Shown: positions 54,674 to 63,933 of the stretch, one piece after another | Layout: each line of letters opens with the position of its first letter | Position numbering within the stretch: the first letter of the stretch is position 1 | From: Pseudarthrobacter equi | GTDB taxonomy: Bacteria > Actinomycetota > Actinomycetes > Actinomycetales > Micrococcaceae | DNA: 64,000 bases | Assembly (NCBI RefSeq): GCF_900105535.1 | Contig: NZ_LT629779.1 | Coordinates: forward strand, 2,790,001 to 2,854,000 | Reading direction: 5' to 3' | The notes under the pieces: model-generated | Database searches by the model: none | Told to the model about the DNA's origin: nothing | The model's input: the letters and a program-made list of their open reading frames with translations, nothing else | Translations under genes and position numbers: made by a program

Positions 54674-55909
54674 ATGACACGCAAAGTAGTCATCACCGGA
54701 CTGGGTGCCACCACACCCATCGGCGGCGATGTACCCACAATGTGGAAGAACGCGCTCAAGGGGGTCTCCGGTGCCCGCACCCTGGAGGACGACTGGGTGG
54801 CCAAGTATGAACTTCCCGTGCACTTCGCGGCACGCTGCAGCACCCCCGCCCTCGACGTCCTTTCGCGTGTCGAGGCAAAGCGCATGGACCCCTCCACCCA
54901 GTTCGGCGTGATCGCGGCCCGCGAGGCGTGGGCCGACTCAGGCATCACCGAGATCGACCAGGACCGGCTGGCCGTGGCATTCGCCACCGGCATCGGCGGC
55001 GTCTGGACCCTGCTGGACGCCTGGGACACGCTGAAGGAAAAGGGCCCCCGCCGGGTCCTGCCAATGACCGTTCCCATGCTCATGCCCAACGGAGTTGCCG
55101 CGGCCGTCAGCCTCGACCTTGGTGCACGGGCCGGCGCCCACACCCCCGTCTCCGCCTGCGCCTCCGGCACCGAGGCCATGCACCTGGGCCTGGAACTGAT
55201 CCGCTCCGGCAAGGCTGACGTAGTCATGTGCGGCGGCGCCGAGGCAGCCATCCACCCCATGCCCCTGGCCGCTTTCGCGTCCATGCAGGCCCTGTCCCGC
55301 AGGAACGACGACCCGCAGCGGGCGTCCCGTCCTTACGACATCGACCGCGACGGCTTCGTCATGGGCGAAGGCGCCGGTGCCCTGGTCCTTGAAGCAGAGG
55401 AACATGCCCTCGCCCGCGGTGCCCGCATTTACGGTGAACTGGCCGGCACATCCGTTACGGCTGACGCGTACCACATCACTGCTCCGGACCCTCAGGGCCT
55501 GGGTGCCACCCGCGCACTGAAGGCTGCCATGTTCGACGGCCGGATCCAGGCCGAGGACGTTGTGCACGTCAATGCACACGCCACGTCCACGCCCGTTGGC
55601 GACAAGCCCGAATACACCGCCCTGCGCGCCGCCCTCGGTTCCCAGCTTGAGAGTGTGGCCGTCTCCGCAACCAAGTCGCAGATGGGGCACCTGCTCGGCG
55701 CCTCAGGCGCCGTGGAGGCTGTGCTGACGGTCCTGGCCGTCTACGAGCGCAAGGCCCCGGTAACGATCAACCTGGAAAACCAGGACCCCGAGATCCCGCT
55801 CGACGTCGTGACGTCCGCACGGGACCTTCCCGCCGGCAACATCGTGGCACTCAGCAACTCGTTCGGCTTCGGTGGCCACAACGCCGTCGTTGCCGTCCGC
55901 AGCGTCTAG
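54674..55909 (+). CDS. fabF: Beta-ketoacyl-ACP synthase II
   Basis: FabF elongates acyl-ACP. The 411 residues have catalytic Cys162 (SACASGTEAM), His in NAHATSTPVGD and His in SFGFGGHNA. The 189 nt between acpP and fabF hold no visible promoter or hairpin, so it is probably in the same operon. It is the KasA position of M. tuberculosis. Confidence 0.97.
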   Translation: MTRKVVITGLGATTPIGGDVPTMWKNALKGVSGARTLEDDWVAKYELPVHFAARCSTPALDVLSRVEAKRMDPSTQFGVIAAREAWADSGITEIDQDRLAVAFATGIGGVWTLLDAWDTLKEKGPRRVLPMTVPMLMPNGVAAAVSLDLGARAGAHTPVSACASGTEAMHLGLELIRSGKADVVMCGGAEAAIHPMPLAAFASMQALSRRNDDPQRASRPYDIDRDGFVMGEGAGALVLEAEEHALARGARIYGELAGTSVTADAYHITAPDPQGLGATRALKAAMFDGRIQAEDVVHVNAHATSTPVGDKPEYTALRAALGSQLESVAVSATKSQMGHLLGASGAVEAVLTVLAVYERKAPVTINLENQDPEIPLDVVTSARDLPAGNIVALSNSFGFGGHNAVVAVRSV

Positions 55910-55952
55910 GACTTTCGGCCGCCGGCTTTCCGGGCCGGCACTGGCGCACAAT

Positions 55953-55990
55953 GGAGGAGGCCCCGCCATCAGGCGGGGCCTCCTCCTTTT
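55953..55990 (+). terminator. Terminator of the fab operon
   Basis: Perfect 15-bp arms (55953-55967 and 55972-55986) with an ATCA loop and TTTT. Confidence 0.9.
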
Positions 55991-56032
55991 GCTATGGAGC
56001 CTTGCGGTACTGCAAGGGGGGAACGACGGCGG

Positions 56033-56536
56033 TCAGCCCACCTGGTGGAGCCAGCGCACAGGTGCGCCCTCGGCCGCGTGCCGGAACGGTTCCAGTTCCT
56101 CGTCCCACGCCTCGCCCAACGCGAGCGACAGCTCGTGGTAGACAGCGGACGGATCGCCGGCGCCCGATTCATAGGCATAACGGATCCGGTCCTCGGAGAC
56201 CATGATGTTTCCGTGCACGTCCGTGACGGCATGGAATATGCCCAGTTCGGGAGTGTGGGACCAGCGGCCGCCGTCAACGCCCTGACTGGGTTCCTCAGTG
56301 ACTTCATAGCGCAGGTGGGCCCACCCGCGAAGGGACGACGCCAGTTTGGACCCGGTGCCGGGAGTTCCGGCCCAGGACAGCTCGGCCCGGAACATTCCGG
56401 GCGCGGCGGGCTGAGGGGTCCACTCAAGATCCGTGCGCTTGTCCACAACGGATCCAATGGCCCACTCGACATGAGGGCACAGGGCCGTAGGGGCCGAGTG
56501 AACGAACAGCACACCGCGGGTCATTGCAACAGACAT
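56033..56536 (-). CDS. DUF3145 protein
   Basis: The 167-residue protein from ATG 56536 (MSVAMTRGVLFVHS) is preceded by GGAGG. It follows the family pattern with VHSAPTALCPHVEWAIG and RYEVTEEPSQGVDGGRW. Its neighbours do not reveal a role; the function is unknown. The 244 bp upstream to xerC are gene-free. Confidence 0.9.
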   Translation of the reverse strand: MSVAMTRGVLFVHSAPTALCPHVEWAIGSVVDKRTDLEWTPQPAAPGMFRAELSWAGTPGTGSKLASSLRGWAHLRYEVTEEPSQGVDGGRWSHTPELGIFHAVTDVHGNIMVSEDRIRYAYESGAGDPSAVYHELSLALGEAWDEELEPFRHAAEGAPVRWLHQVG

Positions 56537-56780
56537 TCCATCCTCCATAGCTCTAGGTACGTCTTCCCCAACGACCTGTGCCTGGATGGAACTCCTGCGC
56601 CTTGTGCTGCGGCGGCTGTGTCCTGCCTGGTTATTCAGCTGTATCAGATTAAACAGTGTCCGGACTCGATGTGCCGCCTGAAGCCTGAGAGCTTCAAGAG
56701 GCACTTGAAAGTTGCCGGACGTGACTCTTATTGTGCCGTACCCCGCCTGGTTACGCCAGTGCGATGCGCCTCACGTCGGC

Positions 56781-57719
56781 TCAGGCCCTCGGGTGGGCCT
56801 GTTGGTAGCTTTTCCGCAGCCGGTCCACGGACACGTGGGTGTAGATCTGGGTGGTTGCAAGGCTGCTGTGGCCCAGGATTTCCTGGACGGCACGCAGGTC
56901 CGCGCCGCCGTCCAGAAGGTGGGTGGCCGCCGAGTGCCGCAGGGCGTGCGGACCCGAGGCGGAGGTGTCCCCCATGGCTTCGAAGAGGCCGTGGACCACG
57001 GAGCGGACTTGGCGCTGGTCCACCCGGCCGCCCCGGAGCCCGAGGAACAACGCCGGCCCGCTGGTGTCCTTTGCCATCAGCGGCCGACCCCGGCGCAGCC
57101 AGTCGTCGACAGCCAGGGCAGCCGGTACACCATAGGGAACGGTGCGCTCCTTGTTGCCCTTGCCGATCACCCGAAGTGTCCTGCGGTCCGGATCCAGGTC
57201 GTCCACGTCCAGGCCGGCCAACTCACCCACACGGACGCCTGTGGCGTAGAGCAGTTCGACGATGGCCCGGTTCCGCACTGCCATAGGATCACCATCGGCA
57301 GCGCGCGCCTCAAGATCCTTCAACAGCCGCTCGAGCTGCGACGCCTGCAGGACCCCCGGGAGCGACCGCTCACGCTTGGGTGCTTTGAGCCGGAGGGCAG
57401 GATCGGCGTCGAGGTGCTCTTCCCGCAGGGCCCAGGCGGTGAAGGCCCGGATTGTGGCGGAGCGCCGCGCCAGTGTGGCCCGGGCCGCCCCGGACTGGCT
57501 CTGGGCGCCCAGCCACCGGCGGAGGGTTCCCAGTTCGAGGTCCTGGAGCTCCGTGGCCCCCTCGGAAGCAGCGAAAGCCAGGAGGCTTTCAAGGTCGCCA
57601 AGGTATGCGCGCCGGGTGTGGGGGGATACTGCCCGTTCGCCGGAAAGGTACGCGGCAAACCCTTCCATGGCCTGCAGGAGTGTCGGGGGCAGCCCGGGGG
57701 GCCGTTCAGCATGTTCCAC
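56781..57719 (-). CDS. xerC: Tyrosine recombinase XerC
   Basis: XerC resolves chromosome dimers at dif with XerD. The 312-residue protein starts at GTG. The N-terminal SAM-like domain (FAAYLSGERAVSPHTRRAYLGDLESLL) is followed by the catalytic domain with Arg (LYATGVRVGELAGL), Lys (GKGNKER), HALRHSAATHLL (His/Arg), HSSLATTQIYTHV (His and Tyr). The location next to dprA and comM is the usual one, so this is not a phage integrase. Confidence 0.95.
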   Translation of the reverse strand: MEHAERPPGLPPTLLQAMEGFAAYLSGERAVSPHTRRAYLGDLESLLAFAASEGATELQDLELGTLRRWLGAQSQSGAARATLARRSATIRAFTAWALREEHLDADPALRLKAPKRERSLPGVLQASQLERLLKDLEARAADGDPMAVRNRAIVELLYATGVRVGELAGLDVDDLDPDRRTLRVIGKGNKERTVPYGVPAALAVDDWLRRGRPLMAKDTSGPALFLGLRGGRVDQRQVRSVVHGLFEAMGDTSASGPHALRHSAATHLLDGGADLRAVQEILGHSSLATTQIYTHVSVDRLRKSYQQAHPRA

Positions 57720-57852
57720 CCTCCTACTTTCTCAGGTGCCGCCCCCGCAATGCGGCCGGACACGGCCCACCGGCGATCCTGCAGTCCGGCAATCAGGCGA
57801 TCCGGTGGCGCGACTGCTGGCCCGATGTTGGCCGGCGCCGGGTTGTTGTCAG

Positions 57853-59061
57853 TCAGTCGGTGGCTTTGCCCCGCTTCCAACCGCCCCGTTCCGAAACTGC
57901 CAGCCCCAGGAGTCCCAGGCGGCCCAGCCCGGCCCGGACAGAGTCCTGGCCCAGGCCGGCGACTGCCGCCAGCTTCTCCACCGATGTGGTGGAGCGAAGG
58001 GGCAGTGCGTCCAGGAGGATCAGGTCCTCAAGCGTCAGCCCGTCCTGGACCTGCGCAGCAACCTGCCGCTGGTCCGGGAGGGCAGTCCCGCTGGGTGCGG
58101 CAAGCTCGGCGACCTCGGCGGCGTCGGTCACGCAGACCGCTCCCCCATCGCGGAGGAGCCTGTGGCAGCCGGCCGAGTTGGCGCTGTGCACCGAACCGGG
58201 AACCGCGCCGACGGCGCGGCATAGGGTTTCCGCGTGGTGCGCGGTGTTGAGCGCCCCGGACCGCCACCTTGCCTCAACCACCACGGTGACGGCTGACAGC
58301 GCCGCAATCAGGCGGTTCCGCTGCAGGAACCTGTACCGGGTTGGCGCCGAACCCGGAGGCACTTCGGCGAGCACAGCTCCCCGGTTGCAGACAGCCCGGA
58401 GGAGGTCCTCGTTTCCTGAAGGGTAGAAGCGGTCCACCCCACCGGCCATGACGGCGATGGTTGGAACGGCTCCCGAGCCGCCGGCAAGTGCGGCCCGGTG
58501 GGCGTGTGCATCGATGCCATATGCCCCGCCGGAGACCACTGTCATCCCCCGCTGCGCCAGGGAGTACGCAAGATCACCGGTAACCGAGGCCCCGTAGCTT
58601 GTACTGTCACGGGACCCCACCAAGGCGATACTGCTTTCCAGGGCGGGAAGGGGCTGTTCGTGGCCCCGCCACCAGAGGCAGATGGGCTCCTGGATGCCGA
58701 GATCGGCAAGCTGTGCAGGCCAGAGCTCGTCCGAAGGGACGATCAGGCGGCCGCCGAGCCGGGCCATGGTAGCCAGGTCCCGCTCGGGTGCGAGATCCGG
58801 GATCCGCGGTTGCCACCGTTTCAGGGCCGCGGCCAAACCTGACCAGCTTGCGGACGGGCCGTTGTCCGCCAGCAGGACTGAAATTTCCTGTTCGAGCCCC
58901 GGCCCCGCGGCCACCTGGCCCGTGGCAATCCGAAGCCCATCCACTGCTCCTGCCACCTGGACCAAGGCAAGGCCTGCGGCGTCCTGCGGTTCCATCAGAC
59001 GCGAGAGCGCAGCACGGGCGAGGCGTTCCGGGGTCATGGTTGTTTCAGTGGCGCCGGTCAT
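57853..59061 (-). CDS. dprA: DNA-processing protein DprA
   Basis: DprA loads RecA on incoming single-stranded DNA during transformation, and is conserved in bacteria without known competence. In the 402 residues the Rossmann fold contains LVGSRDSTSYG, SGGAYGIDAHAHRAAL and RNRLIAALS. The C-terminal winged helix (LTLEDLILLDALP) is present. The ATG overlaps the stop of comM (ATGA). Confidence 0.94.
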   Translation of the reverse strand: MTGATETTMTPERLARAALSRLMEPQDAAGLALVQVAGAVDGLRIATGQVAAGPGLEQEISVLLADNGPSASWSGLAAALKRWQPRIPDLAPERDLATMARLGGRLIVPSDELWPAQLADLGIQEPICLWWRGHEQPLPALESSIALVGSRDSTSYGASVTGDLAYSLAQRGMTVVSGGAYGIDAHAHRAALAGGSGAVPTIAVMAGGVDRFYPSGNEDLLRAVCNRGAVLAEVPPGSAPTRYRFLQRNRLIAALSAVTVVVEARWRSGALNTAHHAETLCRAVGAVPGSVHSANSAGCHRLLRDGGAVCVTDAAEVAELAAPSGTALPDQRQVAAQVQDGLTLEDLILLDALPLRSTTSVEKLAAVAGLGQDSVRAGLGRLGLLGLAVSERGGWKRGKATD

Positions 59062-60602
59062 GCCGCGGCCGCCGTTGCCTGCCGCAGGCCTAGTGCCTGC
59101 CCCACGTCGTTTACATCCGGAGCATCCCGCAGGCCAAGGTCGGCCAGCGTCCAGGCCAACCGAAGGACGCGGTCGTATCCCCGTGCCGTCAGTATTCCGC
59201 GTTCCAGCGAGTGATCCAGAATCCGGGTAACACCGGGAGGCAACCGCAGTTCGCCGCGGAGGACCCGGCCGGACACCTGGGAGTTCGTCTCCAGCCCGAG
59301 GGGACCAAGTCGCTGTACCTGGCGTTGGCGTGCGTCCCTGACCCGACGGGCCACTGATGCGGTGTCTTCCTCGGCGCCGGCCTGCCCGAAGTCAGCCAGC
59401 GAAACCCGCTCAACCTGCAGCTGGATGTCTACCCGGTCCAGCAGGGGCCCGGACATCCTGGCAAGGTACCGGCGCCGCATCATGGGCGTGCAGGTGCAGT
59501 CCAGTCCTTTGCCTGAAGCCTTGCCGCAGGGGCATGGATTGGCTGCCAGCACCAGCTGGAACCGTGCCGGGTAGGCTGCTGTCCCGGCTGACCGGTGAAT
59601 CACCAGCTCGCCGCTTTCCAGCGGCTGCCGCAGCGCATCGAGCACCCTGCGTTCATACTCGGGCGCCTCGTCGAGGAACAGCACACCGCGGTGGGCGCGG
59701 GATGCAGCCCCGGGCCGCGGCAGTCCGGAGCCGCCGCCAATAATGGCCGCGGCGGTAGCTGTGTGGTGCGGGTTCTCAAAGGGCGGCCGCCGTAGCAGCT
59801 GGACCTGTGACGAGGGCAGTCCGCAAAGGGAATGGATGGCCGTCACCTCCATGGATTCGCGGTCCGCAAGGTCCGGCAGGATCCCCGGCAGCCGCTCCGC
59901 CAGCATGGTCTTCCCGGCTCCGGGCGGCCCGGTGAGCAGCAGGTGGTGGGCGCCCGCCGCCGCCACCTCCAACGCTTTGCGGGCCTCTCCCTGCCCGGAC
60001 ACATCTGCCATGTCCGGGCAGGGGGCCGCTTCCCCCGACGCTCCTGCGTCGTCCTCGGCGTCGTCGGGCTCGAAGTCCAGGGCAAGCTCCTGGGGGTCGG
60101 CACCGAAATCGAGGGCGAGCCGTGCCAGGGTCCGGTATCCGCTGACGTTGGCTCCGGGCACCAGAGAGGCTTCGGCGAGGTTTGCCTGCGCCACCACAAC
60201 ATCGGGGTACCCGGCCTGCACAGCCGCCATGACCGCGGGGAGTATGCCGCGGACAGGCCGGAGCCTGCCGTCAAGGCCAAGTTCGGCGATGAAGACGGAA
60301 CGTCCTGTGGGCCGGATGTCATTGGCTGCCCGGAGCACCGCCATGGTCACGGCGAGGTCAAAGCCGGAACCGCGCTTGGGCAATGAAGCAGGGATCAGGT
60401 TGGCGGTGATCTTGCGGCGGCTGAGGGGTATCCCTGAGTTCTTTGCCGCGGAGCGTATGCGCTCCCTGGCTTCGTTCAGCGCCGCATCCGGAAGTCCCAG
60501 AATCACGAACGCCGGAAGGCTTTGGCCAATATCGGCTTCGACCTCAACCATGTAGCCGTTCAGGCCCACGAGCGCCACCGAATAGGTGCGTCCGAGCGCC
60601 AT
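59058..60602 (-). CDS. comM: YifB/ComM-family Mg-chelatase-like AAA+ protein
   Basis: The 514-residue protein has an N-terminal Lon-like domain (FVILGLPDAALNEARERIRSA), the AAA+ Walker A GPPGAGKT, Walker B GVLFLDEAPEYE, and a C-terminal Mg-chelatase-like part with ANPCPCGKA and Cys pair. In Vibrio ComM aids branch migration in transformation. It starts directly after the yraN stop (TGAATG). Confidence 0.93.
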   Translation of the reverse strand: MALGRTYSVALVGLNGYMVEVEADIGQSLPAFVILGLPDAALNEARERIRSAAKNSGIPLSRRKITANLIPASLPKRGSGFDLAVTMAVLRAANDIRPTGRSVFIAELGLDGRLRPVRGILPAVMAAVQAGYPDVVVAQANLAEASLVPGANVSGYRTLARLALDFGADPQELALDFEPDDAEDDAGASGEAAPCPDMADVSGQGEARKALEVAAAGAHHLLLTGPPGAGKTMLAERLPGILPDLADRESMEVTAIHSLCGLPSSQVQLLRRPPFENPHHTATAAAIIGGGSGLPRPGAASRAHRGVLFLDEAPEYERRVLDALRQPLESGELVIHRSAGTAAYPARFQLVLAANPCPCGKASGKGLDCTCTPMMRRRYLARMSGPLLDRVDIQLQVERVSLADFGQAGAEEDTASVARRVRDARQRQVQRLGPLGLETNSQVSGRVLRGELRLPPGVTRILDHSLERGILTARGYDRVLRLAWTLADLGLRDAPDVNDVGQALGLRQATAAAA

Positions 60603-60959
60603 TCAGCCCACCCCCTTGAGGTGCTCCACTACGGGGTTGCCGCCGCCGTCGTCCACCACGGCGATGACGTCCACGCGGCGCAGCGGCATCCTCAGCTCAC
60701 GGTCCCTGCACCAGGCCGCGCCGAGCCGGTGCAGCCGGGCAAGCTTGTCCGGTCCCACCGCCTCGAACGGGTGGCCGTAGTCAAGGGACCGGCGCGTCTT
60801 CACCTCAGCGATGACCAGCGCGTCCCCGTCCAGCGCGACCACGTCAATTTCGCCTTCGCTGCAGCGCCAGTTGCGCTCCACTATCAGCATGCCGAGGGTC
60901 TCGAGATAGCCGACGGCGAGGTCTTCGCCATGCCGGCCGAGCAAATCTTTGGCTTTCAT
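60603..60959 (-). CDS. YraN/UPF0102 endonuclease-like protein
   Basis: The 118-residue protein has the restriction-like core: GRHGEDLAVGYLE, the Asp/Glu of EGEIDVVALDGDALV and FVEVKTR-like IAEVKTRRSLDYG. Members are probable Holliday-junction or DNA-repair nucleases; the function is not settled. First gene of the yraN-comM-dprA-xerC run. A hairpin hides its ribosome-binding site. Confidence 0.92.
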   Translation of the reverse strand: MKAKDLLGRHGEDLAVGYLETLGMLIVERNWRCSEGEIDVVALDGDALVIAEVKTRRSLDYGHPFEAVGPDKLARLHRLGAAWCRDRELRMPLRRVDVIAVVDDGGGNPVVEHLKGVG

Positions 60960-60964
60960 TTCTA

Positions 60965-61001
60965 CCTCCGCAACCAGCCTGCGGGCGTGAGGTTGCGGAG
61001 G
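60965..61001 (-). promoter_or_regulatory. Hairpin that sequesters the yraN ribosome-binding site
   Basis: Perfect 11-bp arms CCTCCGCAACC (60965-60975) and GGTTGCGGAGG (60991-61001) enclose a 15-nt loop. Read on the minus strand the 3' arm ends in GGAGG, the Shine-Dalgarno sequence 5 nt before the yraN ATG. The loop can also form a GCC/GGC mini-stem. Confidence 0.55.
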
Positions 61002-61068
61002 ACAGGGAGCTCATCCCCTATGTGCATGTCGGTGGTGGTGTGGAGGGATAGTCCACGTGGAGGGCCAT

Positions 61069-61089
61069 GCGCCGCGGACCCCGCGGCGC
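61069..61089 (-). terminator. Hairpin after the DUF2469 gene
   Basis: Perfect 9-bp arms GCGCCGCGG (61069-61077) and CCGCGGCGC (61081-61089) with a 3-nt loop, 18 nt after the stop. Confidence 0.6.
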
Positions 61090-61107
61090 TATTGGAGCCG
61101 GCGTACC

Positions 61108-61434
61108 CTAGTTGCCCAGGTCTACGTCTTTCGGCAGTGCCAGTTCCTCGTTCCGCGGAAGTTCTTCCACGTTAACGTCCTTGAAGGTGAGGACGCGGAC
61201 GCTCTTGACGAAGCGTGCAGACCGGTACACATCCCAGACCCATGCATCAGAGAGGGTCAGGTCGAAGTAGACCTCGCCATCGGCGCTGCGGGCCTGCAGG
61301 TCCACGTGGTTGGCCAGGTAGAAGCGCCGTTCGGTCTCGACTACGTAGCTGAACAGTCCGACAACGTCGCGGTATTCACGGTAGAGCTGCAGCTCCATGT
61401 CGGTTTCATAGTTTTCAAGGTCCTCGGCACTCAT
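61108..61434 (-). CDS. DUF2469 protein
   Basis: The 108-residue acidic protein starts at ATG 61434 (MSAEDLENYE). It matches the actinobacterial family (Rv2901c) beside rnhB: ELQLYREYRDVVGLFSYVVETERRFYL, then SDAWVWDVYR and VKSVRVLTFKDVNVEEL. Function unknown. Confidence 0.93.
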   Translation of the reverse strand: MSAEDLENYETDMELQLYREYRDVVGLFSYVVETERRFYLANHVDLQARSADGEVYFDLTLSDAWVWDVYRSARFVKSVRVLTFKDVNVEELPRNEELALPKDVDLGN

Positions 61435-61512
61435 GCTTCCATCTTGCACCATGTCCGACAGTGCCGGAGCCGCAACGACCCGGAGCAGGCGCAGAGGAGG
61501 CCAGGAAAGGGG

Positions 61513-62295
61513 TCAGTCCCCGCCCGGCATCTCGCCGGCGCCCTGGAGTTCCCCGCCCAGGAGGCGCCAGCTCACCCGGTGGTAGGGAGTGGGTCCGGCG
61601 GCACGAAGCACATCGCGGTGCAGCACCGTGGCGTAGCCTTTGTTGATGTCCCAGCCAAAGTCGGGATACTCGGCGTGAAGTTCACGCATGGTCCGGTCCC
61701 GCTCAACCTTGGCGATGACGCTGGCCGCGGCCACGCTCAGGCACTGCATGTCCGCTTTGATCTTGGTGTGCACCGGAGCGTCGCATGCTGCCTCCGGCAC
61801 CTCCTGGTCGAAGAGCGACAGCTGCTCTGCCGGGGAAAGCCAGTTGTGGCTTCCGTCCAGCAGCACCATGTCCGGAATGACCCCGGCGGACAGGATGTCC
61901 TGCCAGGCCCGCGTTCCGGCCAGCCGCAAGGCAGCAATGATTCCCAGGGCGTCAATCTCGTGGGCCGAGGCATGCCCCACCGCGGAGGCCACGCTCCAGC
62001 GGCGTACCAAAGGCTCCAGCCGCTCGCGCTCGGGGGCGCTGAGGAGCTTGCTGTCGCGTACCCCTGCCAGGGGCTTCTGGCGTTCAAGGTCGACGACGGC
62101 GATCCCCACGCTCACGGGACCGGCCAGTGCGCCGCGGCCCACCTCGTCTACCCCGGCAAGAAGCCGCACGCCCTGCGCCTTGAAGGTCCGCTCATGGCGC
62201 AGCGTGGGTGCTTTGCCGCGGCCCGTGACCTTTGACGATCCGGACCTTGGCTTGGCGGGCGCTTTGGCCGTCCCGGCGGCTACTGCCTGGGTCAT
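61513..62295 (-). CDS. rnhB: Ribonuclease HII
   Basis: RnhB cuts RNA-DNA hybrids and single ribonucleotides in DNA. The 260-residue protein has a basic N-terminal extension of about 40 residues. The active site is GVDEVGRG (Asp, Glu), LLDGSHN (Asp), and KVERDRTM (Asp). lepB ends 2 nt before its start. Confidence 0.95.
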   Translation of the reverse strand: MTQAVAAGTAKAPAKPRSGSSKVTGRGKAPTLRHERTFKAQGVRLLAGVDEVGRGALAGPVSVGIAVVDLERQKPLAGVRDSKLLSAPERERLEPLVRRWSVASAVGHASAHEIDALGIIAALRLAGTRAWQDILSAGVIPDMVLLDGSHNWLSPAEQLSLFDQEVPEAACDAPVHTKIKADMQCLSVAAASVIAKVERDRTMRELHAEYPDFGWDINKGYATVLHRDVLRAAGPTPYHRVSWRLLGGELQGAGEMPGGD

Positions 62296-62297
62296 GG

Positions 62298-63170
62298 TCA
62301 GGGCGCCGCGGGGACGTCGCGGAACACTTCGGGGTAGTTCCCCAGGGTGGTGATGCGGTTGAGCGGCCAGGCGATCACCGCTGCTTTGCCTTCAAGGTCG
62401 CTGAGGTCGATGAAGCCGCCATCGGACTCCATGTGGGAGCGGGAGTCGGCGGAGTGGTTCCGGTTATCGCCCATCACCCATACCTTGCCTTCCGGGACCG
62501 TGACGTCGAAGTTGCGGACCTGCGGGACTTCTGCCGGGTTGATGTAGGCCTCATCGACCGCGGTGCCGTTAATGGTCAGCTTACCGCCGGCGTCGCAGCA
62601 GACCACGTGGTCGCCCGGCAGCCCGATGACCCGTTTGACGAGGTGCTGGTCGGTGTTGTCGGGGAGCAGGCCGACAAAGGTCAAGCCGTCCTGGACCCAG
62701 GTGAACGGCCCCTTCGCCTCGGGTGCCGCCGGCGGGAGCCAGCCCTTGGTATCGCGGAAGACGACGACGTCTCCCCGGCTGAGGGCGAAGGGTTCCGGCA
62801 CCAGGAGGTTAACGAAAATCCGGTCGTCAATGTCCAGGGTGTTCACCATGGACTCGGAGGGGATGAAGAACGCGCGGAACAGGAAGGTCTTGATGAGGAA
62901 GGACAGTACGACGGCGATCACCACCACTGTGGCTACTTCCTTGAGCCAGGCAAACAGCGGGCTGCCCGAGTCCTTGCCTGACGGCTTGCCCGCGGCCTTG
63001 GCAGCCGAGCGGCTGGGAGCCTGGGCGGGCTCTGCGTTGCCGTGCGCGGCTTCGGTCCCGGCGTCAGGCGCGGGATCCGGAGCCGCGGCTGGTTCGGGTG
63101 ACTGCCCGGCGGGCTCGTCCGCGGCTCCATCGCGCCGCGGTTCGGGTGTCCGCGCGTGGTTCTCGGGCAT
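62298..63170 (-). CDS. lepB: Signal peptidase I (first of tandem pair)
   Basis: The 290-residue protein has a long cytoplasmic N-terminal region of about 75 residues rich in Pro, Ala and Glu, one membrane helix ([20 protein letters not shown]), then the catalytic domain with Ser in [10 protein letters not shown] and Lys in [26 protein letters not shown] follows the Lys box, and [11 protein letters not shown] is present. It starts directly after the stop of the second peptidase gene (TAG then ATG), so both form an operon behind rplS. Confidence 0.95.
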   Translation of the reverse strand: MPENHARTPEPRRDGAADEPAGQSPEPAAAPDPAPDAGTEAAHGNAEPAQAPSRSAAKAAGKPSGKDSGSPLFAWLKEVATVVVIAVVLSFLIKTFLFRAFFIPSESMVNTLDIDDRIFVNLLVPEPFALSRGDVVVFRDTKGWLPPAAPEAKGPFTWVQDGLTFVGLLPDNTDQHLVKRVIGLPGDHVVCCDAGGKLTINGTAVDEAYINPAEVPQVRNFDVTVPEGKVWVMGDNRNHSADSRSHMESDGGFIDLSDLEGKAAVIAWPLNRITTLGNYPEVFRDVPAAP

Positions 63171-63848
63171 CTACTGTCCGTTCTCTGGGGTTGGTGCAGC
63201 CGCAGCCGGCCTTGGTACTGGAGCAAATCTATCAAGCGGCCAGACGATCTGGACGGGCCGGCCGATGACACGGTCCAGCGGAACCATGCCGCCACCGGGG
63301 GCCCCCAGCAGGCTTCGCGAGTCGGCGGACACGGACCGGTGGTCGCCCATCAGCCAGAGCCGGCCTGCCGGGACCACTGAATTGAATTTCTGGGTGCTGG
63401 GCACGTCTCCCGGGAAGACGTAGGGTTCGTCCACGGGGTGGCCGTTGACGGTGACTTTGCCGGCCGCATCGCAGCACACCACGGAATCCCCGGGCAGTCC
63501 GATGACCCGCTTGACGTACGTGGTGTCGCTCCCTGTCAGCCCCAGCCACCGGGTGGCCGCGGCCGCGGCGTCCGCCAACGGCCCCTTGCCGCTGTTGAGC
63601 GGGGCAAACGTGCCGCGTCCGTCGAAGACCACCACGTCCCCGCGCCGGATGGGTTCGGCCGTGAAGTCGGTCCGGGACACCAGGATCCGGTCCCCGCCTT
63701 CCAGCAGGGGCTCCATCGATTCCGAAGGGATGAAGTAGATGTCCAGCCACAGCGAGCGGACCAGGCCGCTGATGACGACCGCGAGGAAAAGTGCAAGGAA
63801 CGCAAAACGCCAGCCCGGTTTCCTGGGCTGGCGTTTTGTCTGGTCCAT
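63171..63848 (-). CDS. lepB: Signal peptidase I (second of tandem pair)
   Basis: The 225-residue protein starts at ATG 63848 (MDQTKRQPRK). A short basic N-terminus leads to one membrane helix (FAFLALFLAVVISGLVRSLWL, residues about 15-35), then Ser44 in IPSESMEPLL and Lys in [22 protein letters not shown] is the box E motif. It is the minimal version beside its longer neighbour. The gene lies 85 bp after the rplS end. Confidence 0.94.
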   Translation of the reverse strand: MDQTKRQPRKPGWRFAFLALFLAVVISGLVRSLWLDIYFIPSESMEPLLEGGDRILVSRTDFTAEPIRRGDVVVFDGRGTFAPLNSGKGPLADAAAAATRWLGLTGSDTTYVKRVIGLPGDSVVCCDAAGKVTVNGHPVDEPYVFPGDVPSTQKFNSVVPAGRLWLMGDHRSVSADSRSLLGAPGGGMVPLDRVIGRPVQIVWPLDRFAPVPRPAAAAPTPENGQ

Positions 63849-63933
63849 AAGTCCGTATCCTGGGCGCTGGTGCTGATGGCTCCGGCGCTGGCCGGATACG
63901 GCTGCGGCCCAGCCTTCGTAGGTCCGGAAGGAC

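Noticed and set aside
56781..57719. Tyrosine recombinase as a sign of an integrated phage or island
   Set aside because: Its neighbourhood (dprA, comM, yraN, rnhB, lepB, rplS) is the chromosomal xerC context, and no att-like repeats or phage genes are seen.
57765..57822. CCACCGG...CCGGTGG repeat between xerC and dprA
   Set aside because: The arms are 7 bp with a loop near 28 nt, which is expected by chance in DNA of this composition.
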